DNA from: Vogesella oryzae
GTDB lineage: Bacteria > Pseudomonadota > Gammaproteobacteria > Burkholderiales > Chromobacteriaceae
Assembly: GCF_902829295.1 (NCBI RefSeq)
Contig: NZ_CADEPL010000052.1
Coordinates: 1 to 64,000, forward strand
Direction of reading: 5' to 3'
Length of the DNA: 64,000 nucleotides
The notes beneath the pieces were generated by a model. It did not search any database. It saw nothing but the letters and a program-made list of their open reading frames with translations, and was not told where the DNA came from. How positions within the stretch are numbered: the stretch's first letter is position 1; each line of letters opens with the position of its first letter. The position numbers were made by a program, and so were the translations under genes. Positions 1-10,148 of the stretch are shown in pieces.

Positions 1-7
1 CAGTTTA

Positions 8-122
8 TGTCTGGTGGCCATAGCGAGGTGGTCCCACGCCTTCCCATTCCGAACAGGACCGTGAAACGCCTCAGCGCCGATGATAGTGCAGATACCTGTG
101 TGAAAGTAGGACACCGCCAGAC
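8..122 (+). rRNA. rrf: 5S ribosomal RNA
   Basis: The sequence has the typical bacterial 5S layout. The 5' end GTCTGGTGG (9-17) pairs with CCGCCAGAC (114-122) to form helix I. Between them lie the conserved CCCATTCCGAAC block and the GAAAGTAGG segment near the 3' end. It is about 115 nt long, as expected. It sits at the extreme left edge, so it is probably the last gene of an rRNA operon whose 16S and 23S genes lie outside the window. The exact mature ends are uncertain by a few bases. Confidence 0.95.
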
Positions 123-134
123 TCCCCCACAAGA

Positions 135-165
135 AGCCCAGCTTGAGAGATCAAGCTGGGCTTTG
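135..165 (+). terminator. rRNA operon terminator
   Basis: A 12-bp perfect stem (AGCCCAGCTTGA, 135-146, with its complement at 151-162) closes a GAGA loop and is followed by a short T-rich stretch. Its position 13 nt after the 5S gene makes it the likely end of the rRNA operon transcript. Confidence 0.85.
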
Positions 166-277
166 TGCTTTGGGCATGGGGAAAGCAGTAGCTCGTGCGA
201 CGCGGCACTGTCCTGTGCTGACGACGTCCACCAACGCACGCGGTGGCCAACCTTGCCCGCAAGCCGCCACCAAACAG

Positions 278-299
278 AAAGCCCGCATGCGCGGGCTTT
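278..299. terminator. bidirectional hairpin terminator between 5S and pssA
   Basis: AAAGCCCGC (278-286) pairs with GCGGGCTTT (291-299) around an ATGC loop. The stem begins with A's and ends with T's, so it can work in both directions. It lies between the plus-strand rRNA operon and the 3' end of the minus-strand pssA gene. Apart from the two hairpins, I see nothing else in 123-363. Confidence 0.7.
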
Positions 300-363
300 G
301 GCTTTCCTACTTAAAGCCCTGAGGCGACTTAACGTATATGCAAAATATGCGGTCAAATATTAG

Positions 364-1704
364 TCAGAGTAGACGGTAAAAGAGGCGGTCTATCCGAAGC
401 TTTCCAAGGCGCCCCAGAATTTTGCGTACTCTCTCCGGGTAATCATGCAGTTTCTGCAATTGCCGGTAATGGCTCAGCACGGTGCTATACCGGCGTATCG
501 ATGTCAGTTCTTCCGCTATCTGGCTTTGCAGCGCCTGCTGTGGATCGTGGATGAGCAGGCCGTTTTCAAGGTCGAGGGTGAACGCTCGCGGGTTCAGGTT
601 GTTGCCGGTAATCAGCATGTACTGCTGGTCTACCCATGCCCCTTTCAGGTGAAAACTGTTGCTGTCATGTTTCCACAGGCGCAGGGTAAGTTGGCCGCTT
701 TGTAGAAAGGATTGCCGCTTGCGCGCGAAACGGCGCAAGTTGATTTCATACAGATAAGGCAGGCAGCCGATGAACTTGAATGGCTGATCGGGGGGAATGT
801 AAAAGTCGTTTGCCTGCTTATCGCCGCTGATGATTTCTACGTGGACGTTGCGGGCAAGCAGGGCATCTATTTGCCGTAATACGCTGCGTGGCAAATTGAA
901 ATAGGGGGTGCAGATTACAAGTTGTTGCTGTGGTTGCTGGAGAAGTTGCAGTAGCAGACGATTGAAGCGGTTGCCGCGACCGAGTCCGATGATCGGATGG
1001 ATACTGGTGCCTGCAGGTCGCGCAGATGGGGCCGCGTATTGTTGCTGCGAGAGCTTGTTGCGCAGCTGGCTAACCTGTTGCCGTTGCTCGCGCTTGTCTA
1101 CATCGAGTGGTTGATCCAGTCGAAGTACCGCCGGGCTAGAAGCAAGCTGCGAAAGCAGGAAATGGGACAGGCTGTCGGCGAGTTCCGGATGGTGAAACAG
1201 ATGGTAGCGGTCGAAGCGGTAGCGCTCGCCCACATGCAGATATACGTTGTTGAGGCTGGCCCCGCTGTAGAGCACGTCGTTATCGATGACGAAGCCTTTA
1301 AGGTGCATCACGCCAAATAGTTCTTGGCGCTGTACCGGCACGCCGTGAATGGCAAGGTTGGGCAGAGGGTGTTGCTGTGCTCTTGACCGATACCAGGCGG
1401 CATTGCCTGCCTTCCGCCCTTGGCCGATCAGCCCCCGCTGCGCGCGATGGGCATCCACAAAGACACGCACATCCAATTGCGGGTTATTGCTCGCAGCCTG
1501 GAATAGCGCGTCAAGAATTTCTTCTCCGGCCTCATCTTGCTGCAAGTAAAGTGCGGCCAGATGGATGCGGGTTTGAGCGCCGCGGATGAGTGTCAGCAAT
1601 ACTTGGCGGAATTCACTGGCCGAATGCAGCGTTTGCATGCAGCCTGCAGGCATGAAGAAGCCTGGCAGGGTTCCCAGATCAGGTTTGCGGGAGAAGAACG
1701 GCAT
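364..1704 (-). CDS. pssA: CDP-diacylglycerol--serine O-phosphatidyltransferase (PLD-type PssA)
   Basis: The enzyme makes phosphatidylserine from CDP-diacylglycerol and L-serine, the committed step to phosphatidylethanolamine. The 446-residue product matches the length of the gammaproteobacterial enzyme (about 451). It carries two phospholipase-D HKD motifs: the first around H134, K136 and D141 (HLKGFVIDND, followed by LYSGASLNN) and the second around H352, K354 and D359 (HLKGAWVD, followed by LITGNNLNPRA). The ends ALYLQQDEAG and RKILGRLGKLRIDRL are also typical. This PLD-type enzyme is ribosome- or membrane-associated rather than an integral CDP-alcohol transferase. It is a single gene following the polyamine genes on the same strand. 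Confidence 0.96.
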   Translation of the reverse strand: MPFFSRKPDLGTLPGFFMPAGCMQTLHSASEFRQVLLTLIRGAQTRIHLAALYLQQDEAGEEILDALFQAASNNPQLDVRVFVDAHRAQRGLIGQGRKAGNAAWYRSRAQQHPLPNLAIHGVPVQRQELFGVMHLKGFVIDNDVLYSGASLNNVYLHVGERYRFDRYHLFHHPELADSLSHFLLSQLASSPAVLRLDQPLDVDKREQRQQVSQLRNKLSQQQYAAPSARPAGTSIHPIIGLGRGNRFNRLLLQLLQQPQQQLVICTPYFNLPRSVLRQIDALLARNVHVEIISGDKQANDFYIPPDQPFKFIGCLPYLYEINLRRFARKRQSFLQSGQLTLRLWKHDSNSFHLKGAWVDQQYMLITGNNLNPRAFTLDLENGLLIHDPQQALQSQIAEELTSIRRYSTVLSHYRQLQKLHDYPERVRKILGRLGKLRIDRLFYRLL

Positions 1705-1753
1705 GAGCAGATCAACAGTTGAAACAAGTGATCATGCTAACACTTGTACCAGT

Positions 1754-1778
1754 AAAAAGGGCCGGCTAAGCCGGCCCT
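1754..1778 (-). terminator. terminator of potF-like gene
   Basis: AGGGCCGGC (1758-1766) pairs with GCCGGCCCT (1770-1778) around a TAA loop. Read on the minus strand the stem is followed by a run of five T's. It lies 6 nt beyond the stop codon of the binding-protein gene and before pssA. Confidence 0.85.
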
Positions 1779-1784
1779 GTCTTC

Positions 1785-2885
1785 TTACTTGCCGGTCTTG
1801 AACGCTTGCCACATGCGAGTGGTCAGGCGCTGGGTCTTCGGATCCATGCTTGGCATCACGAAGCTGGCGTTCATGACTTCCTTGCTCGGGAAGATGGACG
1901 GGTTGCTCAGGCTGGCCTTGTCGATAAACTGGCGGGCCGGCAGGCTGCCCGGAGCATACGATACTGCATTGGCGTTGGCCGCAGCGACCTTCGGATCCAG
2001 CATGGTGTTGATCCAGGTGTAGGCATTGTCTACGTTCTGGGCGTCTTTCGGGATAACCATGCTGTCAACCCAGATCGCCACACCTTGCTTCGGTACCAGT
2101 GCCTCTACTTTCACGCCATTCTTGGCTTCTGCGGCACGTTTCTTGGCAATATTCAGGTCGCCACCGTAACCCAGCACCATGCACAGCGAACCACCCGCCA
2201 GTTCGTTGATGTAACCGGAAGAAGAGAAGCGGGTAATGCTGCTGCGCAGCGGCTTCAGGAGCTCCATCGCTGCCTTGTAGTCGGCTTCGTTGGTGCTGCC
2301 CGGATTTTTACCCATGTAATGAAGCACTACCGGGAAAACCTCGGCCGGCGAATCCAGCATGCTTACACCGCAGCTCTTGAGCTTGGACAGGTATTCGGGC
2401 TTGAACAGCAGGTCCCACTGGTTATCCGGCAGTTTGCCGCCCAGCGCCTTGCTTACCTTGTCGACGTTGATGCCGATGGTGTTGACGCCCCAGAAGTACG
2501 GTACCGCGAACTTGTTGCCCGGGTCGAAGGATGCCATCAGTTTCATCAGGTCCGGATCAAGGTTCTTGTAGTTCGGAATCTTGCTGCGGTCCAGCGGCTG
2601 ATAGAGACCGCCCTGAATCTGCTTGGCCAGGAAAGTATTGGAAGGATGCACCAGATCGTAACCGGATTTGCCGGTCAGCATCTTGGCCTGCAGGATTTCG
2701 TTACTGTCGTACACGTCATAACGAACCTTGATGCCGGTGGCCTTCTGGAAGTTCGGAATGGTGGATTCCGCGATGTAATCCGACCAGTTGTAAACGTTCA
2801 GTACTTTGGTCGCGGCAGCGGCAGCACTGCCGGTGATGCCAGCCAAGGCCAGTCCGAGCGACAAAGCCAGGATAGATTTCTTCAT
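1785..2885 (-). CDS. potF: polyamine (putrescine) ABC transporter periplasmic binding protein
   Basis: This 366-residue protein is the periplasmic substrate-binding subunit of a polyamine importer of the PotF/SpuD type. The start at 2885 gives a Sec signal peptide (MKKSILALSLGLALAGITG, cleavage near AAAA) and has an AAGGAG ribosome site; the open frame extends 30 codons further upstream but without signal-peptide character. After cleavage the mature start KVLNVYNWSDYI and the segments YDVYDSNEILQAKML and PYFWGVNTIGIN are characteristic of PotF/PotD proteins. No permease or ATPase gene is adjacent, so the rest of the transporter is elsewhere. The neighbouring glutamine-synthetase-like gene supports a role in polyamine uptake and catabolism. 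Confidence 0.9.
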   Translation of the reverse strand: MKKSILALSLGLALAGITGSAAAAATKVLNVYNWSDYIAESTIPNFQKATGIKVRYDVYDSNEILQAKMLTGKSGYDLVHPSNTFLAKQIQGGLYQPLDRSKIPNYKNLDPDLMKLMASFDPGNKFAVPYFWGVNTIGINVDKVSKALGGKLPDNQWDLLFKPEYLSKLKSCGVSMLDSPAEVFPVVLHYMGKNPGSTNEADYKAAMELLKPLRSSITRFSSSGYINELAGGSLCMVLGYGGDLNIAKKRAAEAKNGVKVEALVPKQGVAIWVDSMVIPKDAQNVDNAYTWINTMLDPKVAAANANAVSYAPGSLPARQFIDKASLSNPSIFPSKEVMNASFVMPSMDPKTQRLTTRMWQAFKTGK

Positions 2886-3017
2886 GGTTTCTCCTTGAAG
2901 TACTTCGTAGAAGCTTATTAGGGCATATACAACAAGCCCATTAATTAAACCTCCCCAAGGGGGAGATGACAACACTGATGGATCATTTAGTGCAATGGAC
3001 TAAACCATTGGCACGAT

Positions 3018-4307
3018 TCAGGCTTGTTCAAGCAAATAGTTGCGTTCCCAAGCGGTAATCTGCTGCTGGAAGTCAGCCAATTCCAGGCGTTTGATCGCAA
3101 TAAACTGGCCGACAAACTCGCTGCCCAATACTTGCTGTAGCGGCTGGTTGCTATCCAGCATATCCAGTGCAACGGCCAGATCCTGCGGCAAGGCCGCCTG
3201 TTTGTCGTAGGCACTGCCTTGCAGTGGCGGAGTTGCTGGCTGCTCTGCCTGCAGACCAAGCAAGCCGCAGGCCAAGGTGGTAGCCAGCGCCAGGTAAGGA
3301 TTGCAGTCTATGCCGGGCAAGCGGTTTTCCACGCGGCGTGCGCGCGGTGGTGACGCAGGCACACGCAGACCACAGCTACGGTTGTCATAACCCCACTCCA
3401 CATTGATCGGCGCCGCGGTGTTGGCCGCAAGCCGGCGATAGGAATTGGGATTCGGAGCCATCAATGCCATGGCAGAAGGCAAGTGCTGCTGCAGTCCGGC
3501 GATGTAATGGCGGAAGCGAGGATGCTCGTCGCCATCGTCACGACTGAAGACATTGCGGCCGGACTCATCAAGCAGGCTCTGGTGGATGTGCATGGCACTG
3601 CCGGCCTGGCCAGAAAATGGTTTGGCCATGAAGCAGGCCTTCATGCCATGTTCGCTGGCCAAGGTGCGCAGGGTGCGTTTCAACAGAAATACCTGATCTG
3701 CCAGCGCCAGTGCATCGCCATGTTGCAGATTGAGTTCGTATTGTCCATTGCCGACCTCGTGCAGCAGGGTATCCGTTGCGATGCCTTGCAAATGGCAGTG
3801 CTGTTCCAGTTGTGCAAAAAAACCTTCGTGACGCTGGGCATGATCCAGCGAGTAGGCGGGGCCTGTGGTTTCAGTTTGTAGGCCATCGCTGTTCAGCAGG
3901 TAGAACTCGATTTCCGGCGCGACTTGCGGGTGGAGTCCCGCCTGACGGTATTGTTGCAATACATGCTGAAGCACACTGCGTGGCGCAAATGGCACCATGC
4001 GGCCATCTTCGTAATGGCAATCGTGAATCAGCTGGGCGATGTTGCGGCCGTTGCCCGGTTTCAGGGCGAGGCTGCGGTCATCGGGCTGCAATACCATGTC
4101 AGGATCGCATTCCGGTACCAGTTGCTGCTGCGGGTCACCCATCAGCGTCTGCAGCAGGCTTACCTGCGGAAAACGTAGCAGGCCGTTGTTCGGATAGTGG
4201 CTGACCGGTACCAGCTTGCCGCGGGGCAGGCCGTTCAGGTCGGGGATAAGGCATTCGATATGGGTGATGGCGTGTTTTTGCAGCCAGTCCTGGCGTGTTT
4301 GGCTCAT
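3018..4307 (-). CDS. glutamine synthetase family protein (gamma-glutamylputrescine synthetase-like)
   Basis: The 429-residue protein has the glutamine synthetase fold: an N-terminal beta-grasp part (about 15-100) and a C-terminal catalytic domain with APEIEFYLL, the ATP-binding NPNSYRRL and ENRLPGIDCNPYLALA. It is shorter than housekeeping GlnA (about 470) and lacks the GlnA adenylylation-loop character, which places it in the PuuA/GlnA3-like group that glutamylates amines. It lies 132 bp upstream of a putrescine-type binding protein on the same strand, so I infer a role in polyamine use via gamma-glutamylputrescine. Other Puu genes are not present here. The substrate is inferred from context only. 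Confidence 0.85.
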   Translation of the reverse strand: MSQTRQDWLQKHAITHIECLIPDLNGLPRGKLVPVSHYPNNGLLRFPQVSLLQTLMGDPQQQLVPECDPDMVLQPDDRSLALKPGNGRNIAQLIHDCHYEDGRMVPFAPRSVLQHVLQQYRQAGLHPQVAPEIEFYLLNSDGLQTETTGPAYSLDHAQRHEGFFAQLEQHCHLQGIATDTLLHEVGNGQYELNLQHGDALALADQVFLLKRTLRTLASEHGMKACFMAKPFSGQAGSAMHIHQSLLDESGRNVFSRDDGDEHPRFRHYIAGLQQHLPSAMALMAPNPNSYRRLAANTAAPINVEWGYDNRSCGLRVPASPPRARRVENRLPGIDCNPYLALATTLACGLLGLQAEQPATPPLQGSAYDKQAALPQDLAVALDMLDSNQPLQQVLGSEFVGQFIAIKRLELADFQQQITAWERNYLLEQA

Positions 4308-4645
4308 AGAGACAGTTCCATTGCGTGGTCAGTGTGAAGGGATACAGTGCTAGGCAGCACGGTTTCCGGTGGCACTGAGCGGCTGCTCGAACACGCCAAG
4401 CGACAGCTGGCTACCGCTGCGGCATGACAAAAGTGCGGAACTGCAGTCCATGAGTGGCTCCAAGTGGAGTGGCGTTTATTTTTTTATTCGAAAATCAATT
4501 ATTTCGTCAATTTTATTTAACGTCAGGCGAGGCAAATCGCTTTACGGTGTGCCACTCGCGCCACTGAGGGGCAAAAAAGTGGTGCATGGCGCGGAAAAGC
4601 GAAATGTGCAAAAATCGAGCCAACTAACGAACTACAGGTTTTTCC
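4308..4645. promoter_or_regulatory. divergent intergenic region between the GS-like gene and rppH
   Basis: These 338 bp separate divergent genes and must hold both promoters. The stretch 4470-4525 is clearly more AT-rich than its surroundings (several T and A runs). The open frames crossing it show no recognisable protein and are read as chance frames. I could not pick a confident -35/-10 pair. Confidence 0.4.
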
Positions 4646-5170
4646 ATGCTGGACCGGGACGGATATCGCCCCAATGTCGGAATCATCCTCGTCAATGGCA
4701 AGAACGAGGTGTTCTGGGGCAAGCGGGTGCGCGAGCACTCGTGGCAATTTCCGCAAGGAGGCATCAAACCTGGCGAAAGCCCCGAAGCCGCCATGTACCG
4801 CGAGCTTCTGGAAGAAGTCGGCCTGCTGCCGCAACATGTCAAGATTCTGGGCCGCACCCGCGACTGGCTGCGCTACGACGTGCCTACCAACTGGGTGCGT
4901 CGCGAGTGGCGCGGTAGCTACCGCGGCCAGAAACAGATCTGGTTCCTGTTGCGCATGGTTGGCCGCGAGTGTGATGTCTGCCTGCGGGCGACAAACCACC
5001 CCGAGTTTGATGGCTGGCGCTGGAACGACTACTGGGCGCCGGTAGATGCGGTGATTGAATTCAAGAAAGATGTGTACGAGCGTGCGCTGACCGAGCTGAC
5101 CCGCTTCCTTAAAGGGGTGGAAAGCTACAGCGACTATCTGAAACGGACAGGCGGGGGCGACGCGCCCTAG
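4646..5170 (+). CDS. rppH: RNA pyrophosphohydrolase RppH
   Basis: The enzyme removes pyrophosphate from triphosphorylated mRNA 5' ends and so starts RNase E-dependent decay. The 174-residue product has a perfect Nudix box (G38-x5-E44-x7-R52-E53-L-x-E56-E57-x-G59-L60) and the family signature [13 protein letters not shown] at the start, plus WQFPQGG just before the box. Length matches E. coli RppH (176). The ATG follows an AGG at suitable spacing. The next gene begins 6 nt after the stop, suggesting co-transcription. Confidence 0.97.
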   Translation: MLDRDGYRPNVGIILVNGKNEVFWGKRVREHSWQFPQGGIKPGESPEAAMYRELLEEVGLLPQHVKILGRTRDWLRYDVPTNWVRREWRGSYRGQKQIWFLLRMVGRECDVCLRATNHPEFDGWRWNDYWAPVDAVIEFKKDVYERALTELTRFLKGVESYSDYLKRTGGGDAP

Positions 5171-5176
5171 CCCGGA

Positions 5177-5812
5177 GTGGCCGGACTCGTGATGATCTCT
5201 TCTTTCCCACGGCCACGCGCTGCATTTGCAGCCGTGGCCGTTGTTGCTGCCTGGTCGGCATGGCAGCCGCACGATGTCGGCACCTGGTGGCTGGAGGCAC
5301 TGCCTGCCGTTGTCGGGCTGCCACTAGTCTGGCTGCTGTGGGGGCGATTCCCGTGGACCAGGTTGGCCGCATGGTCGATGGCACTGCACGCCATCATTTT
5401 GCTGATCGGAGCGCACTACACCTACGCACTGACGCCAGTGGGTTTCTGGCTGCAGGAGGTATTCGACTTCAGCCGCAACCATTACGACCGCATCGGCCAT
5501 CTGGCACAGGGTTTCTTTCCGGCATTACTGGCGCGCGAGGTGCTCAGCCGCCGGACACCGTTACGTGGCGGTTGGCTGGCGTTTTTGACCACCTGCTTCT
5601 GCCTGGCATTTTCCGCACTGTACGAGCTGATCGAATGGTGGACCGCGCTGGCGCTTGGCTCTGGTGCCGATGCCTTTCTTGCTACCCAGGGCGATCCGTG
5701 GGACACCCAGTGGGACATGTTTCTGGCGCTGTGTGGCGCCTTGCTGGCGCAGTTGACGCTGATTCCGGCACATAACCGGCAACTCGCGACGCTACAGGCG
5801 GCGCGTTACTGA
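5177..5812 (+). CDS. DUF2238 family inner-membrane protein (YjdF-like)
   Basis: A hydrophobic protein of about 211 residues with five or six predicted membrane segments. It resembles the DUF2238/YjdF family: HYTYALTPVGFWLQ, FDFSRNHYDRIGHLAQGFFPALLAREVL and ALYELIEWW are family hallmarks. Its function is unknown. The start is uncertain: GTG at 5177 and 5189 and ATG at 5192 are all possible, with a GGAG at 5174-5177 fitting the latter two better. It lies tightly between rppH and parE on the same strand. Confidence 0.85.
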   Translation: MAGLVMISSFPRPRAAFAAVAVVAAWSAWQPHDVGTWWLEALPAVVGLPLVWLLWGRFPWTRLAAWSMALHAIILLIGAHYTYALTPVGFWLQEVFDFSRNHYDRIGHLAQGFFPALLAREVLSRRTPLRGGWLAFLTTCFCLAFSALYELIEWWTALALGSGADAFLATQGDPWDTQWDMFLALCGALLAQLTLIPAHNRQLATLQAARY

Positions 5813-5818
5813 ATCTGA

Positions 5819-7795
<1,977 letters not shown>

Positions 7796-7831
7796 TGTCG
7801 TCACTTTCCGCCGGGGTGGCGGGATGACAAC

Positions 7832-7859
7832 AGGCCATGACAGATGTCATGGCCTTTTT
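7832..7859 (+). terminator. parE terminator
   Basis: An 11-bp perfect stem (AGGCCATGACA, 7832-7842, and its complement at 7845-7855) with a run of five T's directly after it. It begins 36 nt after the parE stop codon. Confidence 0.9.
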
Positions 7860-7867
7860 GCTGCCAG

Positions 7868-7891
7868 GTTGGCCGCATCGATGCGGCCAAC
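7868..7891. repeat. inverted pair of the GTTGGCCGC repeat (24-nt perfect palindrome)
   Basis: GTTGGCCGC (7868-7876) faces GCGGCCAAC (7883-7891) with ATCGAT between them, making the whole 24 nt a perfect palindrome. It lies between the convergent parE and FMN-reductase genes, just before the stop of the latter, where it could act as a terminator for the minus-strand gene. Confidence 0.9.
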
Positions 7892-7900
7892 GTGTAGCGC

Positions 7901-8536
7901 TCAGCGAAGGCGGGTCATGTCGTGGCGGCGCTCGCTGCAGCCGGTGGACAGGGTCAGGCCATGCAGTTTGGCCAGCAGCCGCGCCTGGCCGGCGCCCAGC
8001 TCTTCCACTGCGGTCTGCTGCTTGCTGCTGGCCATGCTGCCATCGGCGGCAAAGGCCTCGTGGGCACTGCCGACCGCCAGTTGCTCCGGCAGCACGATGA
8101 CACCGAGGTTGCCGAGGATGGCGCGCACATGCACCAGCCCGCGCAGGCCGCCAAAGCCGCCGGGCGAGGCGCTCAGCAGGGTGGCGACCTTGCCGGAATA
8201 CGGCGACGGCCCGTTGCTACCCGGTAGCGGGCGCGAGGTCCAGTCGATCAGGTTTTTCAGCAGCGGCGAGATCGAGCCGTTGTATTCCGGTGAGGCGATC
8301 AGCAGCCCCTGATGTTCCAGCAGCAGCTCGCGCAGGGTCATGGCATGCGCCGGCATGCCGTATTCGCTCTCGTCGTCACCGTCGTACAGCGGAATCGGAA
8401 AATCGCGCAGATCGATCTGTGTCACTTCGGCGCCGGCGATCGCTGCGCCTTCCGCCGCGATGGCGACCAGTTTCTTGTTCCAGGAGTCCTTTCGCGCGCT
8501 ACCGGCGAAAGCCAGAATCTTGGGGGCGTTGCTCAT
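7901..8536 (-). CDS. NAD(P)H-dependent FMN reductase family protein
   Basis: A 211-residue flavodoxin-fold oxidoreductase. The N-terminal ILAFAGSARKDSWNKKL is the phosphate-binding loop for FMN, and SPEYNGSISPLLKNLIDWTSR is the family signature of the FMN_red/chromate reductase-azoreductase group. The start at 8536 follows a good AAGGAG site; the open frame upstream shows no domain. The physiological substrate (quinone, chromate or azo dye) cannot be told. A chromate-transporter pair lies 5 kb away, but that link is speculative. Confidence 0.92.
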   Translation of the reverse strand: MSNAPKILAFAGSARKDSWNKKLVAIAAEGAAIAGAEVTQIDLRDFPIPLYDGDDESEYGMPAHAMTLRELLLEHQGLLIASPEYNGSISPLLKNLIDWTSRPLPGSNGPSPYSGKVATLLSASPGGFGGLRGLVHVRAILGNLGVIVLPEQLAVGSAHEAFAADGSMASSKQQTAVEELGAGQARLLAKLHGLTLSTGCSERRHDMTRLR

Positions 8537-8633
8537 GGTGCTCTCCTTGCATCGCGCCCCGGCGCGGAGGCGGGACGACGTGATTGCGAAGCGGTCAGTG
8601 TCAGTCCGCCGTTGCGGCCAACCTGGTAGCGAG

Positions 8634-9107
8634 CTACAGCCGGGCCAGCACGGCGGCCAGCTGGTCGGTAGCCTGTCCCCAGCCGGCATGGAAGCCCATC
8701 GCCTCGTGCGCCTCGCGGTCGGCCACGCTCCAGTGTCGTACCAGCGCGGTGTAGCGCGTGCCGCCGGCTTCCGCCTCGAAGGTGAGGATCAGGGTCATGA
8801 ACGGCTTGGCCGCCGGTTGCCACGCCGAGCTGTAGGCATCGGTGATGACCAGCTTGCGGCCGGGAATCACCTCCAGGTAGACGCCGGCATTGGGGTAGTC
8901 GTTGCCGTCCGGATCGCGCATTACCACCAGGTTGCTGCCGCCGGGGCGGACATCCAGCTCGGCATGCGGCGTGGTGTAGGGCAGCGGGGCAAACCACTGG
9001 CACAGCAGCACGGGGTCGGTCCAGGCGCGGTAGACCTGTTCCGGGGTGGCGGGCAGCAGCCGGGTGAGCTGCAGTTCTCGCGGGTCGCTGTTTGCCGGCG
9101 CGGACAT
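8634..9107 (-). CDS. SRPBCC (AHSA1/START-like) domain protein
   Basis: The 157-residue protein is a single START-like domain of the AHSA1 family. Features are RLLPATPEQVYRAWTDPVLLCQWF near the N terminus, YLEVIPGRKLVITD in the middle and the ending HEAMGFHAGWGQATDQLA, which matches the usual 'GF..GW...LD.L' close. Such proteins bind hydrophobic ligands; no specific role is known. It is encoded 97 bp upstream of the FMN reductase on the same strand. Confidence 0.9.
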   Translation of the reverse strand: MSAPANSDPRELQLTRLLPATPEQVYRAWTDPVLLCQWFAPLPYTTPHAELDVRPGGSNLVVMRDPDGNDYPNAGVYLEVIPGRKLVITDAYSSAWQPAAKPFMTLILTFEAEAGGTRYTALVRHWSVADREAHEAMGFHAGWGQATDQLAAVLARL

Positions 9108-9166
9108 GACGTCTCCTGTGGGCGGTGGGAACGATTAAGTGTAGACCGCGGCAGCGGATTGTCGAC

Positions 9167-10054
9167 TCAGCGCGCCGCCATGCCGGCAATGGCCCACTGG
9201 CTGAACGCGCTGGCCAGTGGCGAGTCGGTGGCCTGGACCAGCACCACCCGTTGCGGCGGCAGCGGCTCCCGCAGCGGGCGGCAGGCAATCGGCAGGCCGT
9301 CATAGCTGTGGTCTCCCTGCGGGCGGGTGCAGGCCAGCGCCACGCCGCAGCCATGTGCCACCAGCCCGCGTTGCATCTCGAAGCTCTGCACCGTCTGTAC
9401 CACCCGTGGCGTCAGCTGCTGTTGCCAGAACAGCGACAGCAGGTATTCGCGGCTGTGCGGGATGTCCTCCAGCACCAGCGGCTCTGCGGCCAACTGTTGC
9501 AGCGATACCGTGTCCTGCGCCGCCAGCGGATGATCGGCCGGCAGCAGCGCGTATGGTGGCAGCTCGGCCAGCACCTGGCGCGGCATCTGCGGATCGGTGG
9601 CCAGTTCGTAGGTCAGTGCCAGCTCGGCCTTGCCGCTGCGCAGCGCGCGTTGCACGCTGGCCAGATCGCCTTCCAGCAGGGTGATCTCTACCTGCGGGTG
9701 CTGGCGGCGGAAGCCGGCCAGCAGCCGCGGCGCGAAATACGGTGCCAGATCCTGAAAACACACCAGCGCCAGTTGGCCGCGCAGCGGGGCGGCGGCATCC
9801 TGCTGCCCAAGCGATGCAGCCAGGGCCAGCAGCTGGCGCGCCTGCTGCAGCACCTGCTGGCCGGCATCGGTCAGCTCCACCCGGCGGCTGGCTTGGCGGC
9901 GGAACAGCGCAGCGCCCAGCGTGCGCTCAAGCTCGGCGATGGCTTGCGAGACCGATGGCTGCGACACGTGGCGCGCGCGGGCGGCGGCATTTACCCCGCC
10001 GTGTTCGGCGGTGGCGACAAAGTATTCCAGCTGGCGCAGCGAGAAGGTGATCAT
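9167..10054 (-). CDS. LysR-family transcriptional regulator
   Basis: A 295-residue LysR-type regulator. The N-terminal winged helix (about 1-60) reads LRQLEYFVATAEHGGVNAAARARHVSQPSVSQAIAELE, and the substrate-binding domain follows from about residue 90. The start at 10054 (MITFSLRQLEYF) is the usual LysR start; the longer open frame adds unrelated residues. It is divergent from the PhyH dioxygenase gene at 10149, so it probably controls that gene and itself from the 94-bp spacer. Confidence 0.93.
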   Translation of the reverse strand: MITFSLRQLEYFVATAEHGGVNAAARARHVSQPSVSQAIAELERTLGAALFRRQASRRVELTDAGQQVLQQARQLLALAASLGQQDAAAPLRGQLALVCFQDLAPYFAPRLLAGFRRQHPQVEITLLEGDLASVQRALRSGKAELALTYELATDPQMPRQVLAELPPYALLPADHPLAAQDTVSLQQLAAEPLVLEDIPHSREYLLSLFWQQQLTPRVVQTVQSFEMQRGLVAHGCGVALACTRPQGDHSYDGLPIACRPLREPLPPQRVVLVQATDSPLASAFSQWAIAGMAAR

Positions 10055-10148
10055 GATTTCCGATATTGCAGAATAGAAAACGGATATTTTTATTATTACC
10101 CGAGCGGCAGGGATACTGGCCAGGCTTACCCACCCACCGGAGCGTGCC
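10055..10148. promoter_or_regulatory. LysR / PhyH divergent promoter region
   Basis: This AT-rich 94-bp spacer contains a short inverted repeat TATT-GCAG-AATA (10064-10075), close to the T-N11-A form of LysR operators, and an AT-rich tract at 10081-10100. Shared operator use is inferred from the divergent arrangement. Confidence 0.4.

Noticed and set aside
7-363. Open frame of 118 codons at the left edge
   Set aside because: It runs through the 5S rRNA and its terminator hairpins and shows no protein family.
4369-4917. 182-codon frame upstream of and overlapping rppH
   Set aside because: No family signal and it overlaps the Nudix gene in another frame.
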